This document shows positions 7,661-14,785 of a stretch of DNA of 18,472 nucleotides, in pieces. Origin of the DNA: Deltaproteobacteria bacterium (GTDB lineage Bacteria; Desulfobacterota_B; Binatia; UBA9968). The notes beneath the pieces were generated by a model. It worked only from the letters and a program-made list of their open reading frames with translations, had not been told where the DNA came from and did no database searches. The stretch spans positions 1 through 18,472 of the forward strand of contig JAUXIP010000007.1 of the NCBI GenBank assembly GCA_030620935.1, in the 5' to 3' direction. The stretch's first letter is position 1. Each line of letters starts with the position of its first letter. Both the position numbers and the translations under genes were made by a program.

Positions 7661-8430
7661 AAAATATTTTCACCATTGCAGGAAAAGAGATCCGTTCGCT
7701 CTTTGTCTCTCCTATCGCTTACGTGGTGATGACGGGCTTTCTTCTCCTCGGAGGGTGGTTTTTCTTCAATCTCCTGTTTCGGTTCAGTTACCTCCTTACT
7801 CTGTATACGAACTTTCAAAATTTCCGGGGCGTAGAGAGTCTCAATCTCAACGAATATGTCATTGGCCCCCTGCTCCATAACCTCGCCATCGTCCTGGTGA
7901 TCATGGTCCCGATCATTACGATGCGCACCTTCGCCGAGGAGAGAAAGAACGGGACTTATGAGCTCCTGTTGACCTCGCCGCTTACGGTAACGCAGATCGT
8001 TTTGGGCAAATTTCTCGGTTGCCTCAGCTTCATGACAATTATCATTCTGCTCACCGGCATCTATCCGGCCATCCTCTTCATCTACGGAAATCCCGAGTGG
8101 GGAATCCTCGCCACGGGCTACCTGGCCTTCTTTTCGTTGGCGACGGTGTTTGTCTCTATAGGACTCCTCACGTCGTCTGTAACCGAAAACCAGATTATCG
8201 CCGCGGTTTCCTGCTTTGTCGCGCTGTTGCTTCTCTACCTCCTCTCCTGGCCTGCAGAGACCACTGGAACGGCGCTCGGTCAAGTCCTCAAATACCTTTC
8301 CGTCATCGAGCACTTCAGCGAAATGGTCAAAGGCGTCATCGATACCCGGGACCTGGTCTATTTTTTAAGCCTGATCTTTTTTAGCCTGTTTCTCACCCAT
8401 CGATGCGTCGAAGCCTCCCGGTGGAAATAG
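7657..8430 (+). CDS. ABC-2 type permease, GldF-like
   Basis: Inner-membrane permease partner of the preceding ATPase; 257 aa. Six hydrophobic segments are visible at about 20-42, 72-90, 118-142, 148-172, 178-198 and 232-248. After the second helix lies the conserved block MRTFAEERKNGTYELLLTSPLT-type (89-110), typical of ABC-2/GldF permeases. The ATG at 7657 overlaps the ATPase stop by 4 bp, so they are translationally coupled. An in-frame TTG at 7648 is less likely. Confidence 0.88.
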   Translation: MKNIFTIAGKEIRSLFVSPIAYVVMTGFLLLGGWFFFNLLFRFSYLLTLYTNFQNFRGVESLNLNEYVIGPLLHNLAIVLVIMVPIITMRTFAEERKNGTYELLLTSPLTVTQIVLGKFLGCLSFMTIIILLTGIYPAILFIYGNPEWGILATGYLAFFSLATVFVSIGLLTSSVTENQIIAAVSCFVALLLLYLLSWPAETTGTALGQVLKYLSVIEHFSEMVKGVIDTRDLVYFLSLIFFSLFLTHRCVEASRWK

Positions 8431-9972
8431 ATGAGGCGGTATCTACAGATCTCAGGGATTTCGGGCCTCGTCCTCACCCTCTTCGGGCTGACCGCCTACT
8501 TTTTTACCAAAAAGATCCAGGATCCGTATGTGCTCATTCACCTCGGATTGGGCGTCCTGTGTCTTCTGGTCTATCTCGTCACCCAGGGGGGCGGATTGTT
8601 GCGCTCTTTGCGGTCGCGCTCGACTCGCGCCGGGATGCATTCGGCATTCTACTCGCTTCTCTTTATAGGCGTTCTTATCATGCTCAACTTTCTCAGCGTC
8701 CGCCATTATCAGCGGTGGGATCTTACGGAGGCCAAGGCCTTCAGCCTGTCGTCGCAATCCATCAAGGTCGTCGAACAGCTCAAACAAGATCTTGAGATTT
8801 ACGGTTTCTTCGAACGGGGCCAAAACCAGCAGATTGCGGATTTGATCAACAGCTACACCTACCACTCTTCCAAAATCGAGTTTCAAGCGATCGACCCGGA
8901 CCGCAATCCCGAGATGGCCAGGCAGTACAAGATCCAGCGACTTAACACGCTGCACATTCGCTACGGCGACGAGTCCACGAACATCACCGATACGAGCGAA
9001 GAGGCCGTGACAAACGCTATCCTGAAGCTCACAAAGGCCACGAAAAAAAATGTCTATTTCCTAACCGGCCACGGAGAGCCCAGCATCAAGGAGCGACAAG
9101 ACAGCGCCGGATACGGAGCCGCGAAAGACGCTTTAGAGAACGAGAACTTTCAGGTAAAAGAGCTTCTCTTGTCCACGCAGGAAAGCGTGCCGGGAGAAAC
9201 CTCGCTTTTTATCGTCGCCAATCCGAAAAAACCGCTTTTCGATCATGAGATAGAAGCGATCGACAGCTACGTAAAAAGCGGCGGCAGGCTTCTCGTTATG
9301 ATCTCTGCCCAAGTAGGCAAAGACCTTGGAACATTCCTCAAAGACTGGGGAGTCGAGTTGGGAGATGATATCGTCGTGGATCAGGTCATTCGTCTCTTCG
9401 CCGGCCCCTCCTTGGGCGTGGAACCGATCGCCCAGACTTATAGCCTGACTCACCCGATCACGCGCGGTTTTAGGGAACGGACGATTTTCCCCATGGTGCG
9501 GTCCGTCGAAGCCGACAGCTTGCCTAAGGAGGGGCTGGAGGTAACTTCTTTAGTCCAAACCAGCCCAACAAGCTGGGCGGAACGAAATCTCGATGGAATC
9601 TTCAAGCAAGGAAAGGCTTCCTTTGAACCGGAGGACAAGCAAGGACCGATATCCATCGGAGTGGCGGTAAAAGCGAATTTAAAAAAGATCGGTGTCGACA
9701 AAGAGGGAGACGCAAAGATCGTAGTGGTCGGGACCGGCGGCTTTGTCAACAACCGCGCCCTTAAGATCTATTTTAACCGGGACCTATTCCTCAACATCGT
9801 CAACTGGCTGGTCGGGGAGGAAGAATTGATATCCATCCGTCCTCGCTCCATCCGCTCCTCGCGCATCCAACTCACGGAAAAAGAAAGCAACATGGTTTTC
9901 TATCTTTCCTTTCTCATCTTGCCTGAGCTTCTTCTCATCATCGGCCTTGCTGTCTGGTGGAGAAGGAGATAG
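8431..9972 (+). CDS. GldG-like ABC transporter auxiliary membrane protein
   Basis: Third component of the Gld-type module, 513 aa. Three N-terminal membrane segments are seen (about 7-25, 33-51, 71-90). Then comes the family block RWDLTEAKAFSLSSQS (95-110), a large extracytoplasmic domain with a predicted Rossmann-like fold (ABC_transp_aux type, including YFLTGHGEPS), and a C-terminal membrane helix at about 487-508 ending in WWRRR. ATG at 8431 directly abuts the permease stop codon. The known family pairs with GldF. Its exact function outside Bacteroidetes gliding is not established. Confidence 0.85.
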   Translation: MRRYLQISGISGLVLTLFGLTAYFFTKKIQDPYVLIHLGLGVLCLLVYLVTQGGGLLRSLRSRSTRAGMHSAFYSLLFIGVLIMLNFLSVRHYQRWDLTEAKAFSLSSQSIKVVEQLKQDLEIYGFFERGQNQQIADLINSYTYHSSKIEFQAIDPDRNPEMARQYKIQRLNTLHIRYGDESTNITDTSEEAVTNAILKLTKATKKNVYFLTGHGEPSIKERQDSAGYGAAKDALENENFQVKELLLSTQESVPGETSLFIVANPKKPLFDHEIEAIDSYVKSGGRLLVMISAQVGKDLGTFLKDWGVELGDDIVVDQVIRLFAGPSLGVEPIAQTYSLTHPITRGFRERTIFPMVRSVEADSLPKEGLEVTSLVQTSPTSWAERNLDGIFKQGKASFEPEDKQGPISIGVAVKANLKKIGVDKEGDAKIVVVGTGGFVNNRALKIYFNRDLFLNIVNWLVGEEELISIRPRSIRSSRIQLTEKESNMVFYLSFLILPELLLIIGLAVWWRRR

Positions 9973-9975
9973 AGA

Positions 9976-11352
9976 GTGCGCCTGCGCAATACCCTGCTTC
10001 TCGCCCTCATTTTTATCCTGCTCGGCGCCTATGTCTATTTCTACGAGCTAAACAAAAAGGAAGAGGACAAAGAAAGGCTCCTTAGCTTTAAAAACGATGA
10101 AGTGGAAGCAGTGGCCTTCAGTCATTCCGGACAAGAGATCAAACTTGAGAAAGACTCCTCGGGAAAATGGAAAATCACCGAGCCCCTGCAAACCGCTGCC
10201 GACGAATCCACCATCAGCGACATTCTCTTCACGCTAAGCACAAGCGAAGTTACAAGGTCGCTGGAAACCAATATCGCCCCGCAAGATCTCAAGGGGTTTG
10301 GGCTGGAGCAGCCCTGGGTCAAAGTGGCGATCACCCTGCGGGGCGGCCGGTCGCTTGCGCCGATTCTCGTCGGAGAGAGAACGCCCGTGGGCAACTCAGT
10401 CTACGTCCAACGGGAAGGAGAAGCCGCTGTCCTTTTATCCAGCCCCTCTCTCTTATCGAGCTTGGATAAGAAACTTTACGACTTCAGAGATAAAACCATC
10501 ATAGAGTTTAAAAAAGATGCAGTGAAACAATACTCCTTTAAAGGCACAAAAGGTGAGTTCGTTCTAGCCAAAAAGGCGGAGGACTGGTTCATCGAAGAGC
10601 CCAAAGCCGATCGGGCAAACCAGGCGGAGGTCCTGGGCATGCTTTCGACTATCCACAATATGACGGCTCAGCACTTTGTCGAAGAGCCGTCTTTGGATCT
10701 CGGCCGATACGGGCTGGATCAGCCGCGCCTTCGAGCCACACTGTTTACGGGAGAGGGACAGAGAGAGATTTTCTTCGGCGACAAGAGAGAAGGAAAGGAT
10801 GAGGTCTACATGACCCTGGATTCCAAGGAAAAGGTCTACAGTGTTTATGAAAGCGTCTTTAAAGAGCTCGACAAAGACCTGTCTGCCCTCAGAAGTAAAG
10901 AAGTCGTACCCTTTTCCCGAGACAAGGTCGCCAAACTGCGAATCCGCAACCTTGAAGAATCCTGGACCCTGCTCAAAGGGGAAGAAAACGAATGGCGCCT
11001 AAAAGAACCCAAGGAAGGAAAAGTTCGAGCGGAGGTGGTGGAGGACTACCTCACCACGCTCGAATATCTCAGGGCGAAAGGGTTTGCCGACGACAGACCT
11101 AAAGACAAGAACAGGCGCGGTCTTGAGTCCCCTACCCTCAAAATTTCTCTCCAGACGGAGAACGGCGAGGACCTGGGGACGCTTCTCTCGGCACGCACGG
11201 CCGCGGGAGACTATTATGCGAAACGGGAAGACAGCCCGACCGTCTATAGGATCGAAGAAGTCTCCTATAATCAGCTCAACAAACAGCTCAGCCATTTCCT
11301 AGAAGAAGAAAGTGAAGCGAACCAGCCGGCGAGCCCGACGGCGGGCAAATGA
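9976..11352 (+). CDS. DUF4340 domain membrane-anchored protein
   Basis: A 458-aa protein with one N-terminal membrane anchor (about 4-23) and a long soluble, probably periplasmic region. The region has repeated blocks of the type 'KWKITEPLQTAAD...LGRYGLDQPRLRATL', each a beta-rich unit; at least three such units are visible (about 48-120, 185-265, 330-420). This matches the DUF4340 family, which is regularly found after GldG-like genes. The start is GTG at 9976 with AAGGAG about 7 nt upstream, inside the end of the previous gene; only 3 nt separate the two genes. The C-terminus is short and low complexity (QPASPTAGK). Its role is unknown; position suggests an accessory of the exporter. Confidence 0.82.
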   Translation: MRLRNTLLLALIFILLGAYVYFYELNKKEEDKERLLSFKNDEVEAVAFSHSGQEIKLEKDSSGKWKITEPLQTAADESTISDILFTLSTSEVTRSLETNIAPQDLKGFGLEQPWVKVAITLRGGRSLAPILVGERTPVGNSVYVQREGEAAVLLSSPSLLSSLDKKLYDFRDKTIIEFKKDAVKQYSFKGTKGEFVLAKKAEDWFIEEPKADRANQAEVLGMLSTIHNMTAQHFVEEPSLDLGRYGLDQPRLRATLFTGEGQREIFFGDKREGKDEVYMTLDSKEKVYSVYESVFKELDKDLSALRSKEVVPFSRDKVAKLRIRNLEESWTLLKGEENEWRLKEPKEGKVRAEVVEDYLTTLEYLRAKGFADDRPKDKNRRGLESPTLKISLQTENGEDLGTLLSARTAAGDYYAKREDSPTVYRIEEVSYNQLNKQLSHFLEEESEANQPASPTAGK

Positions 11353-11376
11353 ACTTAACCCTCAAGGAGGTGCCCT

Positions 11377-12162
11377 ATGAAACGTTGGATTTTAATCGGC
11401 GGCGGTCTTGTCATCCTGATCATCATCGTCGTTTTCTACTTCGTGCTCTCCTCTCTCGATTCACTGATCATAGCAGCAGTGGAAAAGTATGGATCGGAGA
11501 TCACGCAAACCGAGGTGCGTCTCAAAGAGGCCAAGGTCTCGGTGACGTCCGGCGAAGGAGCTCTGCGCGGGCTCAGCATGGGCAACCCGGAAGGGTTCAA
11601 GACTGAGAGCGCCTTCCGTCTCGGAGAAATCAGTCTTAAACTCGATGTGGGCACGATTACCGCAGATCCCATCGTGATCAAAGAGATTGTCATTTCCGCG
11701 CCGGAGGTCACGTATGAAATCGGTCCCGGAGGAAGCAACATTGATGCGATCAAGCGCAACATCAACAGCTACATGGGAAAAGGAAAGGACAAGCCGAGCG
11801 AAAAGAACGCGCCGGAGAGCAGCGAAAAGAAAGCGGGTCGGAAACTCGTCATTGAGCATCTTTATGTCAGGAACGGCAAAGTCGATATCGGCTCGACTCT
11901 TATGGAGGGACAGACACTGAGCGCGTCGCTCCCTGACATCCACCTCACGAACATCGGCAAAAAGAAAGGCGGCGCTACCGCCGGCGAGGTGGCCGAGCAA
12001 ATATTTGCCGCCATCAGTCAAGGTGTAGGAAGCGCAGTGGCAAAAGTCGATCCCACTAAGATACTTGGCGCAGCCAAGGAGCAAGCAGCCGGCGCCCAGG
12101 GCACGATCGAAGAGGGGGCAAAGGGAGCTGTCGACGCCGTTAAAGGCCTTTTCGGCAACTAG
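11377..12162 (+). CDS. AsmA-like single-pass membrane protein
   Basis: A 261-aa protein with an N-terminal membrane helix (about 4-27), then a beta-rich domain of the AsmA/TamB-like kind. This includes VSVTSGEGALRGLSMGNPEGF (54-74), KLDVGTITADPIVIKEIVIS, and LVIEHLYVRNGKVDIGS near 165-182. A charged low-complexity linker (KGKDKPSEKNAPESSEKKAG) sits near 133-152. The C-terminus (about 205-260) is alanine/glycine-rich and probably helical. ATG at 11377 is preceded by AAGGAGGTG, the best ribosome site in this operon. It lies 24 nt after the DUF4340 gene. AsmA-like proteins are linked to envelope lipid handling; that role here is an inference. Confidence 0.75.
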   Translation: MKRWILIGGGLVILIIIVVFYFVLSSLDSLIIAAVEKYGSEITQTEVRLKEAKVSVTSGEGALRGLSMGNPEGFKTESAFRLGEISLKLDVGTITADPIVIKEIVISAPEVTYEIGPGGSNIDAIKRNINSYMGKGKDKPSEKNAPESSEKKAGRKLVIEHLYVRNGKVDIGSTLMEGQTLSASLPDIHLTNIGKKKGGATAGEVAEQIFAAISQGVGSAVAKVDPTKILGAAKEQAAGAQGTIEEGAKGAVDAVKGLFGN

Positions 12163-12281
12163 CGCGGTTCACTTACTCACACTCCTACGCCCTCAAGCGC
12201 GAGCCGCTCCGGACGAGGTCAATAAGCCTTTACCTTGAGGGCCGCCCACACCAACCCCTATGGCTGCTTACTCCATCGGTC

Positions 12282-12356
12282 AGGGCCTGTGGTTCGACTT
12301 GGCTCAGAGTTCGACTGAGGCTCACTCGAAGTCCCACCCTGAGCGGGTCGAAGGGC
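12282..12356. repeat. REP-like imperfect palindrome with TTCGAC/GTCGAA arms
   Basis: Outer arms are TTCGAC (12293-12298) and GTCGAA (12347-12352), with GCTCAG (12302-12307) and CTGAGC (12339-12344) just inside. Nested within them, TTCGA (12310-12314) pairs with TCGAA (12326-12330), and TGAG (12316-12319) with CTCA (12321-12324). The block CCTGAGCGGGTCGAAGGG is of the widely dispersed kind found between genes in many bacterial genomes, often as REP elements moved by RAYT transposases. No RAYT gene is in this window. Confidence 0.6.
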
Positions 12357-12364
12357 CGTGTGGC

Positions 12365-12462
12365 TGCACGTCCCTGTGACCTCGCCCTCGGGCTCGCACT
12401 CTCGGGCTTACGCTACACGTGCAAGCTTCCGAGGGGGCGAGGATGAAAGCAGCAGGCACAGG
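12365..12462. repeat. Interleaved long inverted repeats
   Basis: TGCACGT (12365-12371) pairs with ACGTGCA (12417-12423). CCTCGCCCTCGG (12380-12391) pairs with CCGAGGGGGCGAGG (12429-12442) apart from two extra Gs. CCTGTG (12373-12378) pairs with CACAGG (12457-12462) and encloses the second stem. The first stem crosses the second, a pseudoknot topology. This may be a structured RNA or the remains of a mobile element. Confidence 0.45.
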
Positions 12463-12608
12463 AGCGTAGAGGCACAATGATTTCTATGGTCTTGGCAATC
12501 ATGCGCGTAGATATCTCCGCTTTTCAAGGCAGGGTAAAAGCTTCGACGACCTCCTCAAGGCACCGGCCTATTGCCTGCTGCTGGAAGCCTCGTCCCTGAG
12601 GAAGCGGT

Positions 12609-12636
12609 AAAACGCACTTTGTCATTTACGTTTTTT
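12609..12636 (+). terminator. Weak terminator-like hairpin with T6 tail
   Basis: AAAACG (12609-12614) can pair with CGTTTT (12629-12634), within a run of six Ts at 12631-12636. The stem is AT-rich and short, so it is a poor candidate, but it is the only T-tailed hairpin seen between the ABC operon and the next gene. Confidence 0.25.
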
Positions 12637-12733
12637 GAGGGTCACATACTTCAGGCTCGAAGCATCACATGCTAACACCATCCTTGAGAATGAGCACGCT
12701 TTCTGTTAACCATTTTGATTAGTGGCTCTGTTC

Positions 12734-13222
12734 ATGAAGCATCCTCTCCGCCTGCAAAACAAATGGGGCGGCAAGCGCTACAACTCATTCAACCGCGTCT
12801 TGCGGGAAACCTTCCACGCCCGGGTTTACAAAATAGGCCTCAGAATGGATTTCACCTGTCCGAACCGAGACGGCAAGGTCGCCGTAGGGGGCTGCACCTA
12901 TTGCAACAATGCGAGTCATACGCCTCCCGGATTTCATCCAGGGATGTCGGTCACCGAACAGATGGAACAGGGAGCCATCGCGCTACTCGCCGACTTTCTC
13001 GAGCTCTTCGCGCCGGAGATGGTGATACACCGTCTGACCGGAGAGACCTACCGCCAAATCACCGTGGCGCCGGATTGGTCTGTAAATAAGATCGGCTTGG
13101 CAAACGCCATCAACGACTACCTCGAATATAGAGACTCCTGGCAGGGAAAGAAGTACGTCGAGGGGGCCGTATCCAGGACACAACCGGCCAACGAATACCA
13201 AAGGGAGGGTATAGGACTTTGA
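12734..13222 (+). pseudogene. Internally deleted YhcC-type (TIGR01212) radical SAM protein
   Basis: The ORF (162 aa from ATG 12734; an in-frame GTG lies at 12722) joins the two ends of a YhcC-like radical SAM protein that is normally about 300-310 aa. Residues 1-80 are the family N-terminus: KRYNSF (14-19), then CPNRDGKVAVGGCTYC with the cluster cysteines C42, C54 and C57, and PGMSVTEQMEQG. From about residue 83 the sequence is the family C-terminus: LADFLELFAPEMVIHRLTG, VAPDWSVNK, and RDSWQGKKY. The central barrel, roughly 150 or more residues with most of the SAM and substrate site, is missing, yet the frame is kept. It is almost certainly not an active radical SAM enzyme. No clear Shine-Dalgarno sequence is seen. 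The stop overlaps the next start (TTGA). Confidence 0.75.
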
Positions 13223-14121
13223 ACGGCCAACTCACCTTGATTCACGCCGTCTTGCCGACTATCGTGGAGCTCCGGGTCACCATCCCGGAAGACCATCCCT
13301 CGACGCGAAACTTGGGAACGGAAAGGATGGGCTCGGGAACGATTGTCGATCCCGAGGGATACATTCTAACCGCCCATTACGTTGTCTCAGGCTGCAGTTC
13401 GATCACCGTCACGTTTACGGACGGCGAACAGATTCCCGGGAAGCTGGTCGCTCAGGACTTCGACACAGGCTTGGGTCTCGTCAAGATCCCCCTTCAAGAT
13501 CTCCCTTTCCTGCAGCCCGCTCCTCCGGAAACGCCAGCGTTAGGCATGCCCGCCTTCATCGTCGCCAGCAGCGGAGAGATGGAGAGGAGGATCAACGGCG
13601 GCTACATTACCTCGTTGGGAAGCTACGATGGACACTGGGAATATATGCTGGAAAAGACGATCCGCCTCACCGCTTTCAATCCCGGCTTTGGCGGCGGCGC
13701 GCTGGTGGATTTTAAAGGAAGAATGATGGGGGTGGTCTCCCTCAACTTAAACGATATCGGGAAGTTTTCCCTGGCCATTCCGATCGAGTACTATTTGCAG
13801 AATGAGCAAGAGCTGAAACAGCACGGACACGTGCGGAGCCGTCCCCAACGACCCTGGTTGGGATTTTATCCGCAGCCCCTCGCAGGCCACATCGTCATAG
13901 CCGGCGTCGTCCCTGGAGGACCTGCCGAGCAATGCGGCCTGCGCGAAGGAGACATCATCGTAGGGATAGAAAAAAAGGATATTCGTTCTCGTCCCGATCT
14001 CTACCGGGAAATTTGGAAGAAGAGACCGGGAGAGCGGATTTCTTTTCGGGTGCTGAGAGAAGAAGAAGCTCTCAACTTAGAGGTAGTCAGCGGAAACCGG
14101 TGGGACTTTTACCGCTCTTAA
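13219..14121 (+). CDS. HtrA/DegP-like protein with degenerate protease site and PDZ domain
   Basis: A 300-aa protein with a trypsin-like (S1C) domain at about 10-195 and a PDZ domain at about 212-295 (RPWLGF, GVVPGGPAEQCGLREGDIIVGI). The fold landmarks are clear: GSGTIVDPEGYILTAHYVV (38-56), LVAQDFDTGLGLVKI (76-90), FNPGFGGGALVD (153-164). The catalytic residues are changed. The histidine position of the usual TNxHVV is tyrosine (TAHYVV, with H53 one place early). The aspartate of TDLA(V/I)LK is G84. The serine of GNSGGP is G158, coded GGC, one base from AGC. It has no signal peptide. The TTG start at 13219 is set by GGGAGGGT about 8 nt upstream and overlaps the preceding stop. The likely role is binding or scaffolding, not proteolysis. 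Confidence 0.8.
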   Translation: MNGQLTLIHAVLPTIVELRVTIPEDHPSTRNLGTERMGSGTIVDPEGYILTAHYVVSGCSSITVTFTDGEQIPGKLVAQDFDTGLGLVKIPLQDLPFLQPAPPETPALGMPAFIVASSGEMERRINGGYITSLGSYDGHWEYMLEKTIRLTAFNPGFGGGALVDFKGRMMGVVSLNLNDIGKFSLAIPIEYYLQNEQELKQHGHVRSRPQRPWLGFYPQPLAGHIVIAGVVPGGPAEQCGLREGDIIVGIEKKDIRSRPDLYREIWKKRPGERISFRVLREEEALNLEVVSGNRWDFYRS

Positions 14122-14315
14122 CCCCGATCCGACAAAAATCACGTGCTCATATACGATCGCGCACTGCCTGCAGTAGCGGTAGCCCACCCATCGGTCGTAC
14201 CGCGGTAACCACACTGGAGGTGAGCTTCTGATTCCTAGCCAAAGCATCTCTTCGCCGCGACCTGATGCTCGTCAGAGACTATTTCTTGGGTCGATTAATG
14301 TCGGATCGGGGTTAA
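14118..14315. mobile_element. Putative 198-bp MITE with perfect 17-bp terminal inverted repeats
   Basis: TTAACCCCGATCCGACA (14118-14134) is exactly inverted at 14299-14315. Allowing two mismatches, the match extends inward to about 23 bp (through AATC). There is no coding capacity between the ends. The terminal TTAA/TA could be a duplicated TA target, as in IS630/Tc1-type elements, but this cannot be proven from one copy. The stop codon of the HtrA-like gene (TAA, 14119-14121) lies inside the left end. No related transposase is in the window. Confidence 0.55.
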
Positions 14316-14368
14316 AGGCCCCCACCCCATTTTTCTTTTCTTTTACCAACCCCTTTTAGAAAACGGAC

Positions 14369-14785
14369 ATGGCTAAAAATATTACCGTCTATCGGACCAT
14401 TTACGGAGATACGGACCAAATGGGTGTAGTCTACTACGCAAACTATCTACGGTGGTTTGAAAAAGGAAGGTCGGAATTCTTACGTCAAATAGGCGTCCCC
14501 TACTCTTCCGTAGAAGAAAAAGGACTGCACTTTCCCGTAATCGAGGTCTCCTGCCGTTATCATAGTCCCTCACGCTACGACGACGAGATTACCATCGAGA
14601 CCACCCTAGTCTCTCTGGGCCGAGCCACTCTGAATTTCAACTACAGGCTCTACCGAAAAGAAGACGAGCTTATTGTCGCTACGGGATGGACCAAGCATGC
14701 CTGCGTGGATGCAGAAGGACAGGTAACGAAGATACCGAGCGATCTGGAAAGCGTCATGAAAGCGGCTCTCGACCCTCCCACCTAA
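14369..14785 (+). CDS. ybgC: YbgC/FadM-type acyl-CoA thioesterase
   Basis: Hot-dog-fold thioesterase of 138 aa, the usual size. The family signature YGDTDQMGVVYYANYLRWFE spans about 12-31, with the catalytic aspartate D16. The family hydrolyses short- or medium-chain acyl-CoA or acyl-ACP, and in proteobacteria it often sits with the Tol-Pal genes, which are not visible here. ATG at 14369 has no strong ribosome site; the upstream DNA is pyrimidine-rich. It converges on queG, with the two stop codons overlapping by 3 bp (14782-14785). The gene begins 53 bp after the putative MITE, which may have separated it from earlier upstream control. Confidence 0.88.
   Translation: MAKNITVYRTIYGDTDQMGVVYYANYLRWFEKGRSEFLRQIGVPYSSVEEKGLHFPVIEVSCRYHSPSRYDDEITIETTLVSLGRATLNFNYRLYRKEDELIVATGWTKHACVDAEGQVTKIPSDLESVMKAALDPPT

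Larger units (their letters stand above)
12163..12733. other. Repeat-rich non-coding region
   Basis: About 570 bp without a convincing gene. A 9-bp inverted repeat GCCCTCAAG (12189-12197) / CTTGAGGGC (12234-12242) follows the AsmA-like gene without a T-tract. Then come a REP-like palindrome (12282-12356), a set of longer inverted repeats (12365-12462), an 11-bp perfect inverted repeat AGCAGCAGGCA (12448-12458) / TGCCTGCTGCT (12572-12582), and a weak terminator-like sequence (12609-12636). The mix suggests structured RNA or decayed mobile DNA. Confidence 0.6.

Noticed and set aside
12477..12599. A 40-codon plus-strand ORF in the repeat-rich region
   Set aside because: No ribosome site, no recognisable motif, and it overlaps the inverted repeats; it is likely chance.
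12163..12733. Searched for a tRNA, CRISPR array or transposase in the largest gene-free region
   Set aside because: No cloverleaf with a TTC/ACC-type end, no regularly spaced direct repeats and no transposase-like translation were seen.
14255..14290. CTGATG...GAGAC inside the putative MITE considered as a hammerhead ribozyme core
   Set aside because: The conserved CTGANGA and GAAA core residues are not both present, and flanking stems do not fit.
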